Both the position numbers and the translations under genes were made by a program. Shown piece after piece: positions 47,801-59,500 of a stretch of DNA of 64,000 bases. Location of the stretch: assembly GCA_011009095.1 (NCBI GenBank), contig VTPC01000677.1, positions 176,937 to 240,936 of the forward strand. Direction: 5' to 3'. Source of the DNA: Ignelater luminosus. Taxonomy: Eukaryota; Arthropoda; Insecta; Coleoptera; Elateridae. The notes beneath the pieces were generated by a model. The model ran no database searches, was not told where the DNA came from, and saw only the letters and a program-made list of their open reading frames with translations. How positions within the stretch are numbered: position 1 is the stretch's first letter; each line of letters begins with the position of its first letter.

Positions 47801-48250
47801 TTTCCATTGAATTTTCTGTATCAAAAAAAAGTCGTTCTCTCAACTTATTAGAAGATGGCGTGCTGCTGCTATTTAAAATTGCGGAATTTTAAATAGTCTT
47901 TACTTAATAAACAGCTAAAATAGTTTCTTTAACAAATTTTATCAAATATTTATATTTTACAGTCATTATCAGTGGCAGATGCCATTTATGAATCAAACTG
48001 GATATCAGTATATGAATCATCTTCAAGGAAAATGATACCTTTTATTATCCACAGGGCGCAAAGGCCCATAGTTTTTACTGCTGGTGGATTTGTGAATATG
48101 AATGCTAGAACATTAATAAACGTAAGTAAATATTTTAATATGTGCTTATTATATTAGTAAATTTCTGAATTCAACTGTGAACTTCACTTATAGGTGGTGA
48201 AGATATCTTGGTCTGTATGTACGGTTTTAAGAGCAGCAAAGATTTATTAA
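41864..48250 (+). CDS. insect odorant receptor, 378 aa, six exons, intact
   Basis: Exons: 41864-42085, 42204-42700, 42754-42855, 43408-43507, 47963-48121, 48194-48250, all with GT..AG introns and an uninterrupted frame to TAA. Residues fall into the insect OR (7tm_6) pattern. There is a short intracellular N-terminus (MQDDPYNIIKYPLTGLKLLG), hydrophobic segments in exons 1, 2 (several), 3 and 4, and the loop AGGFVNMNARTLIN. The C-terminal end VVKISWSVCTVLRAAKIY follows, as in the conserved OR tail. Length 378 is normal. Insect ORs act as ligand-specific subunits with Orco in antennal neuron membranes; the ligand cannot be inferred. Intron 4 (4.46 kb) is swollen by mariner B in reverse orientation. 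A poly(A) signal AATAAA lies at 48318-48323. Confidence 0.92.
45666..46957 (-). mobile_element. mariner element, copy B, inside OR intron 4
   Basis: 1292 bp, ends CGAGGGTGGTCTGAAAAG and its complement, TA duplications at 45664-45665 and 46958-46959. Close sister of copy A (5013-6291), carrying an extra stretch (about 13 bases) in the T-rich tract near its left end. It is inserted antisense in an intron, so the OR coding sequence is untouched. Confidence 0.96.
45731..46779 (-). pseudogene. mariner transposase, multiply broken
   Basis: Start ATG at 46779. Compared with copy A there are several lesions. A 1-base loss lies near 46576 (in the region encoding KTATTDEN). A CAG-to-TAG nonsense change falls after KIQSK (about 46256-46258). 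One A is lost from an A run near 46228. The same extra base as in copy A sits just before the WDSHG codons (about 46180). Catalytic motifs remain readable in separate frames: VDETWIHQ, FHQDNAPSHT and YSPDVAPSDFFLF, ending GDYVEK. Confidence 0.93.
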
Positions 48251-49316
48251 TTAATCATAATCAAGTATATAAGCGGAAAATGCTTCTTTATTAGAAATCG
48301 CCTTCAATCTACACAGTAATAAATTATAATATGTTATGCACTTTAGATTTCCTTTTAAGTCTTGTTCTTAAGAAGGTTAGCTTCTAAAACGTACTATGTA
48401 TTAACAAGAAAAACAATCAATGCAATACTTAAGTACTATATTCTGTACGAATTTATTGTAACTTCAACACAATAAATCAAATATGCACGTAGTGTTTCTA
48501 CTCCTTCATAGTTTCATACTCCTCATAGTTTCATACTCCATATGTTTTAACCAGAACACAAGGAATCTTTAGAAATTTTAATGCACTCTTTTAGTTTTTA
48601 TTTGTGGATTTCTAACTGTAAGTAGTACTTATTTTAGAATACTTACTGTAGTCAGAAGTTATATAGTACATATCATAAGATGTTACAGAATACTCTATGT
48701 GTAACGAAATATTTCAGCAACAAAAAGTTCACATTCATCAATCACCACATTAATCAAAATACTGTTAGGTCCTAAAACAATTATAAAAGTAGTTTGAGAG
48801 TGTATAATTAAAGTAGTTAGAACCTGTAGAACTACACAGTCTTGATCGTTGCTTATTATGCTATTGAAGATAATACTCCTTTAACTTTCAAAATATAAAA
48901 GGTTTCATTCGTAACCATTAAAAGATCGATCATAATATTCGATTAATATGATACAATCTAACACTCTTATTTTAATAAACAAAGCACGAAATTGGTAATG
49001 TCTAGGACCAACACCCAGTTCTATGACTAAAATGCATTATCCTTATATTAAAAATTGCAAGTTTTTGAACCTCATTGGTCGCGGCAATTCTTACTCTACC
49101 CTGCATAGGCAGAACATCAATTCAACGTATTATTCTCTTAATAAATACTTATCTATTTTTTGTTAATATTTCTTAAAGATGATTCTACACGAATAGTTAA
49201 AACTCGGCTGTTTCGTATAGAAATAGTCTAACATTTTGGGCGTTGCTTAAACTATTTTTAACAGTCAGGTGCAGTTTGAGAAATCTGGAAACGGTTAGTA
49301 AGGGAAAAACTAAAAC
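48251..49316. other. intergenic DNA between OR 1 and the BEL element
   Basis: No reading frame or repeat recognised apart from the OR poly(A) signal. The last five bases (AAAAC, 49312-49316) are the BEL target duplication. Confidence 0.5.
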
Positions 49317-49600
49317 TGTTGAGGCACTTGCCGTTAGTGGTGAAATAAAACTTGTCTTGAATTATGTAATGAATTTATTGTATGTACATCTGTTACGGTT
49401 GTGAGACTTGATGCTGCGTCTCACACGCACTTCTGCTCTGAAGTGCTGACTTGACCTGAATGGTCACACATGCGTTAAACTTAAAACTAAAAACAAAAAC
49501 TGACCCTTAAAATGCTACTGTTCAACATCTCGTAGCACCATCCTTAAGGGATCCTTCCGAGAACTAATAATATGTTAAATGCTTAACATATGCTTTAACA
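49317..49600 (-). repeat. 3' LTR of the BEL element
   Basis: Plus-strand ends TGTTGAGGCACTTG and GCTTTAACA. Nearly identical to 55206-55488. Confidence 0.95.
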
Positions 49601-49760
49601 TACGCCGCCCCCGTTGAAAGCCGGAGGAATTCAATGTATTGAAAATATCACAAAATGAAAAATTGTATAAAGTTTAAAGTAACTAACTTAACTAGCCTTA
49701 ACTAACATAAATTCTTAAACTAGAAGGCACTGACACTGAGTGTTTGAATAATTAGGACTG

Positions 49761-51282
49761 CTACACTATTGGTAACACACAAATTTTATTCACGGCACGT
49801 TTTACACTGCCACTTTGCGTTTTGATTGTTACCACTCGCGTTACGTTGTCTTTGCCAGGGTGCACGAGCGTTATGCGTCCCAGCTTCCATTGTAGTGGTG
49901 GCAAGTTGTCTGCCATGATAAGTACCATGGTTCCAATGTTGATCTGTGATACGTCGCTCTCCCATTTGTTTCTTGCTTGCAACGTGGTAATATATTCCTT
50001 TGACCAACGCTGCCAGAAGTGTTGTTTTAATTGTTGTATTCGTTGCCATCTTGTCAACCGGTTAATATTGACATCTAATAGATCTTCTTCGAGGGGTGCG
50101 GTCAGAGGTTCTCCAATTAGAAAATGTCCTGGGGTGAGTGGCGTGAGATCATTTGGATCAGAGGATATAGGTGTGAGGGGTCGGGAATTAACACATGCTT
50201 CAATTTGAACTAATAAAGTATACAGTTCTTCAAATGATACAAAAGAATTGCGTAATATGCGTCTCAGGTGATGTTTTGTTGATTTTATCCCGGCTTCCCA
50301 AATTCCACCCATGTGTGGTGCTCTGGGAGGTATAAAGTGGAACGTAACTTGCTGATTGCTTAACGTTTCTTTCAAATTATGTTTGAATTTTGTAGATTTA
50401 AAAAGTTTTTTAAATTCTCTATCTGTGCCAATAAAAGTTTTAGCGTTATCGCAAAATAGATCTTTAATTTGTCCTCGTCGGGAAATTAACCTTTTTATGC
50501 AACTAATAAAGGCCGCGGAAGTTAAATTGCTTACTAAATCCAAGTGCACTGCCTTGGTCACAAGACACACAAAGAGCGCAATATACACTTTTCTATAACT
50601 CCGCCCCGTGCTGTTCTTTATTAAAATTGGACCTGCGAAATCAACCCCTGATTTTAAAAATGGTCTTGACGGTTGTAACCTTTCTGAAGGTAAATTTCCC
50701 ATTGTTTGTTGTATCGGTTTGGGATTAATTCGGAAACAGCGAAAGCATCCTTTAATAACGTTTTTTACTAAGTTTCGCCCCGAAACCACCCAGGATTTTT
50801 GTCTTAATGCAGCCAGGGTTGCTAAGCACCCTGCGTGCAGTTGTCTTTCATGTTCTGCCGTTACGATTAATTTTGAGACGTGGTTTTTTTGCGGGCAGTA
50901 TTGCTGGATATTTAACCTCATAAGCAAAATTTGAATTCTTTAATCGACCACCCACTCTTAAAATTCTGTGTTTGTCCAGAAATGGATCTAATGATTTTAA
51001 ATGACTCCTTTTACTAACTTGTCTACCCTTTTTTACTTCCTCAATATCTGTTGAATAAAAACACTGTTGAATTATTAAAATGATACTTCGATTAGCTATT
51101 TGAAGCTCTTGTGTGGATAATAAACCCCTTTTTTTATGCTGCTTATTTCTACAATTAAAAATGAATCTCCTACAATAGGCTATCACTCGTTCCAATTTAG
51201 CATAACCTGAAAATTTTGAGAAATTTTCCAAAAAAGGATTTGGGTTTGTAGTTTTGATTAATAGCGCCGAATTAGCACGCTT
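49761..51282 (-). pseudogene. BEL/Pao pol C-terminal part: integrase and DUF5641-like tail (frameshifted)
   Basis: Continues in frame after the TAG at 51283-51285. At about 50896-50900 one extra C in a CCC run shifts the frame, so the rest lies in the open frame 49761-50927. The integrase has an HHCC finger (HERQLHAGC ... GCFRCF), then the catalytic core. That core has Asp in KSGVDFAGP, Asp in LFCDNAKTF, and Glu in MGGIWEAGIKSTKHHLRRIL. The tail NLPPLQWKLGRITLVHPG is the DUF5641 motif found after BEL integrases. All catalytic residues are kept. The rest of the pol product, including RT and RNase H, lies upstream at 51283-53181. Confidence 0.92.
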
Positions 51283-53181
51283 CTAGGGCATTTCTTCGGG
51301 TTTTGTACACCTTGTTTCTGGCCACAATCTTTTATCCTGTTTTAACCACTGTGGTCCAGAAAACCAGATGGAATTTGTTATTAATTGTTGTGGATACACG
51401 CCTCTTGATACGAGATCAGCCGGGTTATCGCGACTTTTAACGTGATGCCAATTATTTATCTTTGTTAACGTTTGAATTTCCGCGACTCTATTAGCTACAA
51501 ATGTTTTCCAATTGTTAGACGGGGCTGCCAGCCACCCCAAAACAATTGTGGAATCGGTCCAGAAATGTTCTGAATCGAATGTTATATTGCAAATTTGTTT
51601 TACCTTATGGACTAATTGAGCTAACAAATGAGCCGCAGCTAATTCTAAACGCGGTAATGTTACTGTTTTTAATGGGGCTACTCTTGATTTAGAGCATAAA
51701 ATATTTACAAAATGACCTCCATTTATATCCGAGGTGCGAATATAAACAACCGCTCCGTAGGCCTTCTCGGAACTGTCACAAAAGCCATGCAGTTCTACGT
51801 TGACAATCGGCCACTTAGGTATCACCTTCCTAGGAAAAGTAACGTTTTGTAAATTTAAAAGTTCTATCCTAAATCTATTATAGGAAGTGTGAATTTCTAA
51901 TGGTACGGACTCGTCCCAGGAAACCTTTAAACTCCATAACCTTTGTATAATTAGTTTTGCTATTATTGTGACAGGCGATACCAACCCTAGTGGGTCGAAC
52001 AGTTGATCAGCCGTTGCTAAGATTGCTCTTTTAGTCACTATTTTTACATTGTCACACAATTTAAATTCGTATCTCAGATTATCTTGTTTTGGGTTCCAAA
52101 AAAGACCTAAAGTTTTTGAATCCGTATCTGCGTGTAAGAGCACAAAAGAATTGTTTTGTTCGTGTTCCGCATTTCTGACAATGCTTGGTTCGTTAGAAGC
52201 CCACTTTCTTAATTCAAAACCTCCACTTAATAAAATATTGTTTATTTGGGTTTTTAAGCTAATAGCTTCTTGAATCGAGTTCGCGCCACTTGAAAGATCG
52301 TCTATGTAGAAATCTTCTAGAATTGCCTTACTTGCTAAGGGAAATTTTGATGCATTGGCGTGCGCTAATTCATGCAGACACCGGACCGCTAGGAAAGGGG
52401 CCGTAGTAATTCCGTAGGTAACTGTAAGTAATCTATATGTTTTTAATGGCTCATTTGTTTTCTCTCTCCACACGATACGTTGATACTCGGCGTCGTGTTT
52501 GTCTACTCTAATTTGTCGATACATTTTATTGATATCTGCAATCACAACGTACTGAACTAATCTAAATCGAATTAAGATTGAAAATATTTCTTGCTGAATA
52601 GTAGGGCCGGTCATTAAATTATCGTTAAGACTTAATTGATTTGACGTTTTGCAGCTAGCATCGAAAACAACTCTTAATTTGGTGGTTGTGCTAGATGCCT
52701 TGTAAACTGAATGGTGAGGTAAGTAATAAACATTCGCGTTGTTAATTTCTGATTCTGGTACTCTTTCCATATGCCCTAACGACATATATTCCTGAATAAA
52801 TTTGGAGTATTCTACTCGTAATGCTGAATTATGTTTAAATCTTTGTTCTAGAGCAAAGAATCTTTTTTCTGCTGTAACGCGTGACTCGCCAAGGCAGATT
52901 TCATTATTTTTACGCGGAAATTTTACAATAAATCTCCCGTTGTTATCTCTAGCATAAGTATCTTTGAAATGTTTTTCGCATGCCTGTTTCTCCGGAGACA
53001 ACAACGCTTGACTGTGGTCGCTTTCGAGTTCGAAAAATTTAGAAATTTGGCTTTCTAACGCGTTTTCCGAATTAATTGTCGATAAATGGGTGGCAATACG
53101 GTTTGAATTTAAAGGATTTGGCACAGATCCGCCCGCGACCCATCCTAATTGAGTTTTCTGGAAGTACGATTGTGACCGATC
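51283..53181 (-). pseudogene. BEL/Pao reverse transcriptase and RNase H
   Basis: Open from just after the TAA at 53182-53184 to a TAG at 51283-51285, in the same frame as gag; the first ATG is at 53124. The region before RT reads KTQLGWVAGG, the usual BEL junction. RT motifs: KLRVVFDAS, ADINKMYRQI (catalytic Asp, residue about 197 from the ATG), then FYIDDLSSG with YIDD at about 273-276. RNase H: HGFCDSSEKAYGAVVY (about 446), TLPRLELAAAHLL (about 494), FWTDSTIVLGWL (about 523) and HVKSRDNPADLVSRG (about 561). All catalytic acids are present. It is separated from integrase only by the single TAG. Confidence 0.95.
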
Positions 53182-54930
53182 TTAATGAATTTGACCAACA
53201 CAAAGAAGTTGCCAAAATATGTCGGCTCCTAACAATATATTGCTTGGAATATAAAACTCAGGATCAGCCAGAGTAATATTCTTAGGGATCTTAATCTGAC
53301 TCAATTGTACCGTAAAATTTGGCAATGGATCCGTTATCTTTGCAACCACCAATAAGGGTATTGTTAGCGTGAATTCGTTGTAAAGCGATTTGATCTTTGC
53401 GGTTGTGATTGTTTTAACCGTGCTTTCATTTTGCCCTAATCCAGAAATTGATATATTTGTACTTTTACTTGTTAAACCTAATTTCTTACACACCTCTTTT
53501 GTGATAAAACTACCTTGAGAACCTACATCTAACAAGAGTCGGCATTTTTGCAATTTGTTATTACTATCTTTCACTAGCACTATCGCGGTCGATAGGTATA
53601 TTGGATTTACTTGACTCACGTAACAACTTACTATTTGATTGGGTTCTTGCCCTGAAAACGTTTCAATGTCAATTTTGTTCTGATCTATATGCAGTAAGCT
53701 ATTGTGATTTGCATTGCACTGCCTGCACTTATTGTTTGAATTGCATTCGAATGTTTTATGCGAGTTTTTTAAACAGTTTTGACAGAGCTTAAGACTCTCT
53801 ACTTGTTTGTTTCGCTCCTGTGCATTGAGCTTTAGAAATTTCGAACATTGATAAAGAAAATGATTTGTGCGTTTACACACGAAACAACAGCGTTTGTTAT
53901 CGCTACTAGTATTCACATATGAGTTGACTCGTGTGGACTGACCGCTTGTTTGCTGCCTTTGATTATTATTCATTTTAATATGCGTTTTTGAATAATCTAC
54001 CCTGCTGATTCCCTCCATTGATTCTAAAAGGAAGCACCTGTTTTCTAGGAATTCAATAAACTCGCCTAAAGTGGGAATGTCAGATTTTAATGTGGCATAC
54101 CATTCCTTTTTACTGTTATAATCTAACTTTTCTGATAATAGGGGCACGATTAACCCATCCCACTGCCTGATGGGTAATTCTAAGACCTTTAATGATTCTA
54201 TATTTGATATAATCGTATTGATAAATTGTCGGAATAATGCCTTTGTGCTTTTGTTTAACTCTTGTAAATTTATTATATTTAAAACATGTTCATGAATTAT
54301 GAGTCTTTTATTTTCATAACGTTTTTTTAAGATTTTCCATGCCGCGTCGTAATTATCGTTTGATACGCTTAACGATTCGATAGCCTGTAGCGCTTCACCC
54401 TTGAGACTCGATTTCAAATAGTGCATTTTTTGGCATGCATTAAGTTCCTGATTTTTATGAATGACCGAATCAAACGCGTCGTGAAAAGACAACCATTCTG
54501 TATATCGCCCCGCGAACACCGGTAGGTTCAATACGGGTAACTTTATATTTGCCTGCGAATTACACCCAGAAGTAATATTTGTCAATAAATCGTGCCCACT
54601 TGACCTGGAGGCGGAATTTTGTATCTTATTTCGATTTTCCACGATTGTATCGATTTCTGCTAATACTTCGAAATAATTATTTTCAAAGCTTTCCCGCTCT
54701 CTGACTTGTGGTTCAAGCGATGCACTTGTTTTATCCGCGGTCGTTTTAGCGAGGCTTTCTATTTTTGCTTGCACTTCTTCGAATTCTTTAAGGATACTAG
54801 GCAATAATGATTTTCGTGCTAATATATGATTTATATTAGCGGAGCTATCAAAGGTTTTAACAAAATTTAAAATTCTGGTTAATTTCCCTTTTATAATTCC
54901 GCGCGCGGATACTAATTCTGCTTCCGACAT
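53182..54930 (-). CDS. BEL/Pao gag plus aspartic protease, 582 aa
   Basis: ATG at 54930, stop TAA at 53182-53184. About residues 130-280 form the DUF1759 gag domain (LPVFAGRYTEWLSFHDAFDS, YLKSSLKGEAL). Three zinc knuckles follow (about 349-412): CFVCKRTNHFLYQC, CQNCLKNSHKTFEC and CRQCNANHNSLLH. The DUF1758-type protease begins LLLDVGSQGSFITKEVC at about 466. The family active site is D-S/T-G, whereas this copy reads D-V-G (codon GTA). The protease ends GADIFWQLLCVGQIH and then stops. The next codons run on in frame into pol, so the TAA probably interrupts an originally single polyprotein. Confidence 0.93.
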   Translation of the reverse strand: MSEAELVSARGIIKGKLTRILNFVKTFDSSANINHILARKSLLPSILKEFEEVQAKIESLAKTTADKTSASLEPQVRERESFENNYFEVLAEIDTIVENRNKIQNSASRSSGHDLLTNITSGCNSQANIKLPVLNLPVFAGRYTEWLSFHDAFDSVIHKNQELNACQKMHYLKSSLKGEALQAIESLSVSNDNYDAAWKILKKRYENKRLIIHEHVLNIINLQELNKSTKALFRQFINTIISNIESLKVLELPIRQWDGLIVPLLSEKLDYNSKKEWYATLKSDIPTLGEFIEFLENRCFLLESMEGISRVDYSKTHIKMNNNQRQQTSGQSTRVNSYVNTSSDNKRCCFVCKRTNHFLYQCSKFLKLNAQERNKQVESLKLCQNCLKNSHKTFECNSNNKCRQCNANHNSLLHIDQNKIDIETFSGQEPNQIVSCYVSQVNPIYLSTAIVLVKDSNNKLQKCRLLLDVGSQGSFITKEVCKKLGLTSKSTNISISGLGQNESTVKTITTAKIKSLYNEFTLTIPLLVVAKITDPLPNFTVQLSQIKIPKNITLADPEFYIPSNILLGADIFWQLLCVGQIH

Positions 54931-55205
54931 AATTGAATTTTGTGTGTTTCAAAGAACTGTATTTAAGTAAACAAATATATTTTTTTTTAAACACAACAAC
55001 ACAAGGATTGTGTGGATAGGAAATAAATGATCTCGCTTACCCCAGCGTTCTTTGTTGCATTCGTCTGGACCCTTGAACTACGGCTGACGCTTCGCTCGAA
55101 GTAGTGAATAATAATTCTAATGAAACACACCGCTGATGATCCAGCACCTTGAATTGTAGTAATTACTAATGCCGATATGATATCCGGCTCTTCGAAGGAC
55201 CAAAA

Positions 55206-55488
55206 TGTTGAGGCACTTGCCGTTAGTGGTGAAATAAAACTTGTCTTGAATTATGTAATGAATTTATTGTATGTACATCTGTTACGGTTGTGAGACTTGA
55301 TGCTGCGTCTCACACGCACTTCTGCTCTGAAGTGCTGACTTGACCTGAATGGTCACACATGTGTTAAACTTAAAACTAAAAACAAAACTGACCCTTAAAA
55401 TACTACTGTTCAACATCTCGTAGCACCCTCCTTAAGGGATCCTTCCGAGAACTACTAATATGTTAAATGCTTAACATATGCTTTAACA
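55206..55488 (-). repeat. 5' LTR of the BEL element
   Basis: Direct copy of 49317-49600, one base shorter (a single A lost from AAAAACAAAAACTG). Promoter and transcription start should lie here, reading leftward. Confidence 0.95.
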
Positions 55489-55493
55489 AAAAC

Positions 55494-56547
55494 AATAAAT
55501 GGAAAATTAAAAATGTTAAATATTATAATTCCATATTCAGTAATAAATTTTATTTAATGAATCAAACATACGTATGTAATTTTAAAAATAATGAAATGTT
55601 AGTAACATTCGTTAACTTCTGCATTTCTATGGATGTGCAATTATTGTTGACTAACTTACCTAATAACCAATAATTATGAGGAAGGCATGGGAATTCTACA
55701 ATTTAAATTTCTATTAACTACTTTTCTAACTGTTGTGTACCTATTTATTAACTCTCGTACGGTGGAAGTAACTTTTTTTGTGACGTGTATTATAAAAATA
55801 GGACAGAAATTTTTTTTCTAATTCATTTCTGCGTTTTACTCCATACTACGTCAAAAAAGAAAATTCGATTAAATGAATTTTCAGGAAATGGTATATTTAA
55901 AATCTTTAATTACGATAATAAAACAATAAACAAAAGTTGTGATTGTCAGATTTACGAAAATTAAAACAATGTAAACTTAATTTTAGACTGCAGCTTCTAC
56001 ATGTGTCCTTACCCGTAATCAGTAGGTCTTATTAACGATTCCCGGTACCTGCTGTAAACATTCACACATAACAGAAATAACGGATAAGAAACCCAGGAAC
56101 CATAATCTAGATAAATCCAAAGAAATACAGAGCAAAAGGTACCTTAATAAATTGCACTTAGCAGCGATACAAGCACTTGGTAGTGTGCAAAGTAACTACT
56201 TTTGGTAGGAACCTGAAAGCATAAAATAACATAATGAATTTAAAATTAAAATTTTTACAACTAAGGAATGAGATTGAAAAAGATTAGATTTTCTGAAATT
56301 AAATAAAGCTTTACAGAAAATTTATTGGTCGTCTGTTTATTTATAAAAGTTAACGATTGAATAATAATTGGTAGGTAAAACTTTAAATGAGGTTAGTTCA
56401 ACAAGTTTAAAACAATTTTTATTGATTACAAGTTCGTATGGCATTTTTACAGTAATTACTTTGACTATCCACTGATGCATTTTACAAGTGCATGTGAAGC
56501 AGTAAACTGTTAAAACAAAAGACATAATCCAGAAAAATCTGGTAGAA
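55494..56547. other. spacer upstream of the second OR
   Basis: AT-rich, no gene or repeat recognised beyond the short open frame at 55467-55673, which starts inside the LTR and has no family signal. Confidence 0.45.
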
Positions 56548-59500
56548 CTGAGTCAATCCGGTGATCCCTGGAGCTTCTCCTTATCTGTTTTGAAGCGAAT
56601 TGGAGTTTATTCTGTAAATAAAACACGAAATGTCGTAATATTTGCCATTATATATTCGTCTTTATTGGTTTTTAATATAGTTTCTTTGTCGATACAGTTA
56701 TCAAGTTTTAATGGAAGTATTTCTGACTCTGTTGTTAATTTAGAAGCAGTTGGTGCATACACACAGGTAAATATGTAATATTCGTATCTTACAAAAACAA
56801 ATAAGTAAAATGGGCTTAATTTAAGCTCTTTAGCAATCAGGGTTTTTTTCATATAATGTCTCTTTGCTATAAACAAATAATTACGATAACTAATTATTTG
56901 TTCTGTTGCTTTTAAAATTGTTTTCACTTATTCAAAACGAAATGTTTCGGGATAGGTAAATTACATTTTTGTTAGTTGGGATTAACTTTTCAAGAATGGG
57001 AGATTTTCCTGTTGGACGATCAGTTTTGTGCTTAGCCAAAGGAGACTGCAAAAGTCAAAGAAGTTGGCGCTTACAAGGAATAAATTATTGTTTCCTCTTT
57101 ACTTACCATCAGCGTTAGAAGTAGTAAATTGCATGTATAAGCACTTTAGGCTAGTAATACTAAATCCGCTTTTAAAAAATGTATAACGAGATCTTGCTTA
57201 TACTTTTGAATGCACAGAAGCTCCACACTACAATTTCTTATATTCATCAACAATTTCTTCTTTCATATCTAACGTCACGTACTACTGAATCGGGGTTCTT
57301 TCTAACTTCAAACCTCTAAGCTAATATTTTCCAATGTTGAATCATTTTTCTAGTGTTATTTATCTTTTGCTGATTCAACGTTTCAACTCTTTTTCTTAAT
57401 ACGTCGATAACACCGTACTCTGGCTATCGTTGGTTTCGTTTGCGTAAATGGAAAATTGGATTAGTATAAGAGCCAAAAGAGAAGCAATGAGTTTTCAATG
57501 ATATATTTCAGACGTTCATATTGAAAAAGTAATTTCTAAAAACACGCTTACTTGGGCTTTTAGAGTAGTGGTTTCTAATTGTCATTTGCTGCAAACTAGT
57601 ACATATCTGTAGGATCTCTTTTGGTCTCAAATGCTGTTTTTGTATAGAGTACTGAAACACTTCAGGATGCCATCTCATCGCCTATACGAACTTCATTTGG
57701 CCTGTCATAACCACTCTCGTATCATCTAGTTTAACCCGACACATTTCTTTTCAACAGCTCTGCATACTTCGACTACAGCGCTTTTGTCCTTTTTAGAGAT
57801 TTGGAAACTGTTTGATGTTTCCTGATAGTCGCAAACCTTTAACTCATGTCAAGCTGTTTTGTGACAACGATGTTCCAACACAACCTGCTAAGTACTGTTG
57901 AACCGCTAAAAAATATTTGCAGATTAACTTGCAAAAAAGCATTAATTCTCGGTATTATACCACTAGATCATAATAACATTTTTCTAGTGTTTAACAGCTT
58001 AACATATTTTTTGACCGGAAAATTGCAACTTTCCAGGCGCATCTTCTGAAATACCCTACCTTTCAGCTATTCAATTTCATCTTTTTTTTATGAATTACTT
58101 ACATTATATAGAAAATAGATATCAGTCCATTCGTTTTGTAAATGTAGCAGTTTTTTTTGTATTAATTAGTGCAAACACTCAGAATAAAATGTTAAAACGA
58201 CAAATCCCAGAAAATGTTTAAAGTCTTTCTTTATAAGTTATTTTATACGTTTTGGTCTTTGCCGATCTGGATTTCATGTTAAGCCTGGAGTGTTAACTGA
58301 CTAGGATGTTACACTGGAACCGTAGTAAAATTTAGAAAAAACTATCATTACGACATTGTCTTGTCCGTGTCATCAGTTCTGTGTTCAATCTTCCTTCAAA
58401 CATGAAACAAAATTTATCGTGACATCTAGAAATACTGTCCTTGATATAAAGGTATCTATTGTGTATTAAATAGAATCAGAAAATTGGTAGTTGAACACAA
58501 CTTTGTTTCCTGTTTGGAAATATTTTTATTGATTGGTTTTAAAGTTTGAAATTTCAAAAGAGAAGAAAATTAGGGCAAAAATACGTTCGACATATACACT
58601 CTCTTGGTTGGCAAATTAAGATGCAAATCAATTTTTTGATTGATTAACTACGATACTTAAATTGATAAAATTGCAGCATAATTCTGTATAATTTGGTTAT
58701 CCGCTAACTGATACTTTGTAAATATGAGAGACCACCATTGCTACTGTCCTAGATGTAAACTTATAAGTAATACTGGATTATCTTCAACAATATTAAAATT
58801 TGATATGTTATTTCAGATTCTTGCAAAATTGGTTTCGTGCGTGTACTATCAAGACAAACTTAATGATTTACTTACTGATACTAAACGATTTTGGAAAACT
58901 ACAATCTGTGCTAACGAACCTAACCTAAAAGCAAATCTGGACAGTATCTCTGTTAACACTCAAAGTTTGCAGAAAATCTATTTCTTTTGTATGTCATTTT
59001 CTTTTATTACAATGATTATACATGGATTTCCAGAAGGAGAATTGCCTTTGGAAATATGGACCATCAATGGATACAGATACTTATATTACCTGTCTTTTGC
59101 AACTCAAGCAGCTATGCTATCCATTCTTTCTTATTTCGTCGCTGCATTTGACTGCATATTTTTAATATTCTGCGCTGAAATAATTATTCAGTTTAAAATG
59201 TTGTGTTACTGCATGGAAAATCTAAACCTAAGTACTGTTAACTCTGACGTGCAAAATAACAGATACCGTGTCCGCTTGAACTTCTTTATTCAGTATCACG
59301 TTTTCGTATTGAGGTGCGTAACTTAATTTGGGAAACGTAGATTTATAATTAAATTACTTTAGAGTTCTAGATAAACTGAAGGTTTTCTATTCTCCAATAT
59401 TATTAGTTGTATACGCAACTGACGCCTCAATAATTTGCTCACAAATGTATGCTATGCTTGAAAGGTCAGTATTACAGTTAGATTTATAACAAATACATTA

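Larger units (their letters stand above)
49317..55488 (-). mobile_element. BEL/Pao LTR retrotransposon
   Basis: A 6172-bp element on the minus strand with 284/283-bp LTRs that differ at about five positions (about 98% alike), both TG...CA. A 5-bp target duplication AAAAC lies at 49312-49316 and 55489-55493. The polyprotein order gag - aspartic protease - RT - RNase H - integrase - DUF5641-like tail is that of BEL/Pao. A candidate PBS (TGGTCCTTCGAAGAGCC on the minus strand, from 55202 downward) lies three bases inside the 5' LTR. The purine-rich AACGGGGGCGGCG next to the 3' LTR is the likely polypurine tract. It lies between the two OR genes in antisense orientation. Two in-frame stops and one frameshift break the polyprotein. 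Confidence 0.96.
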
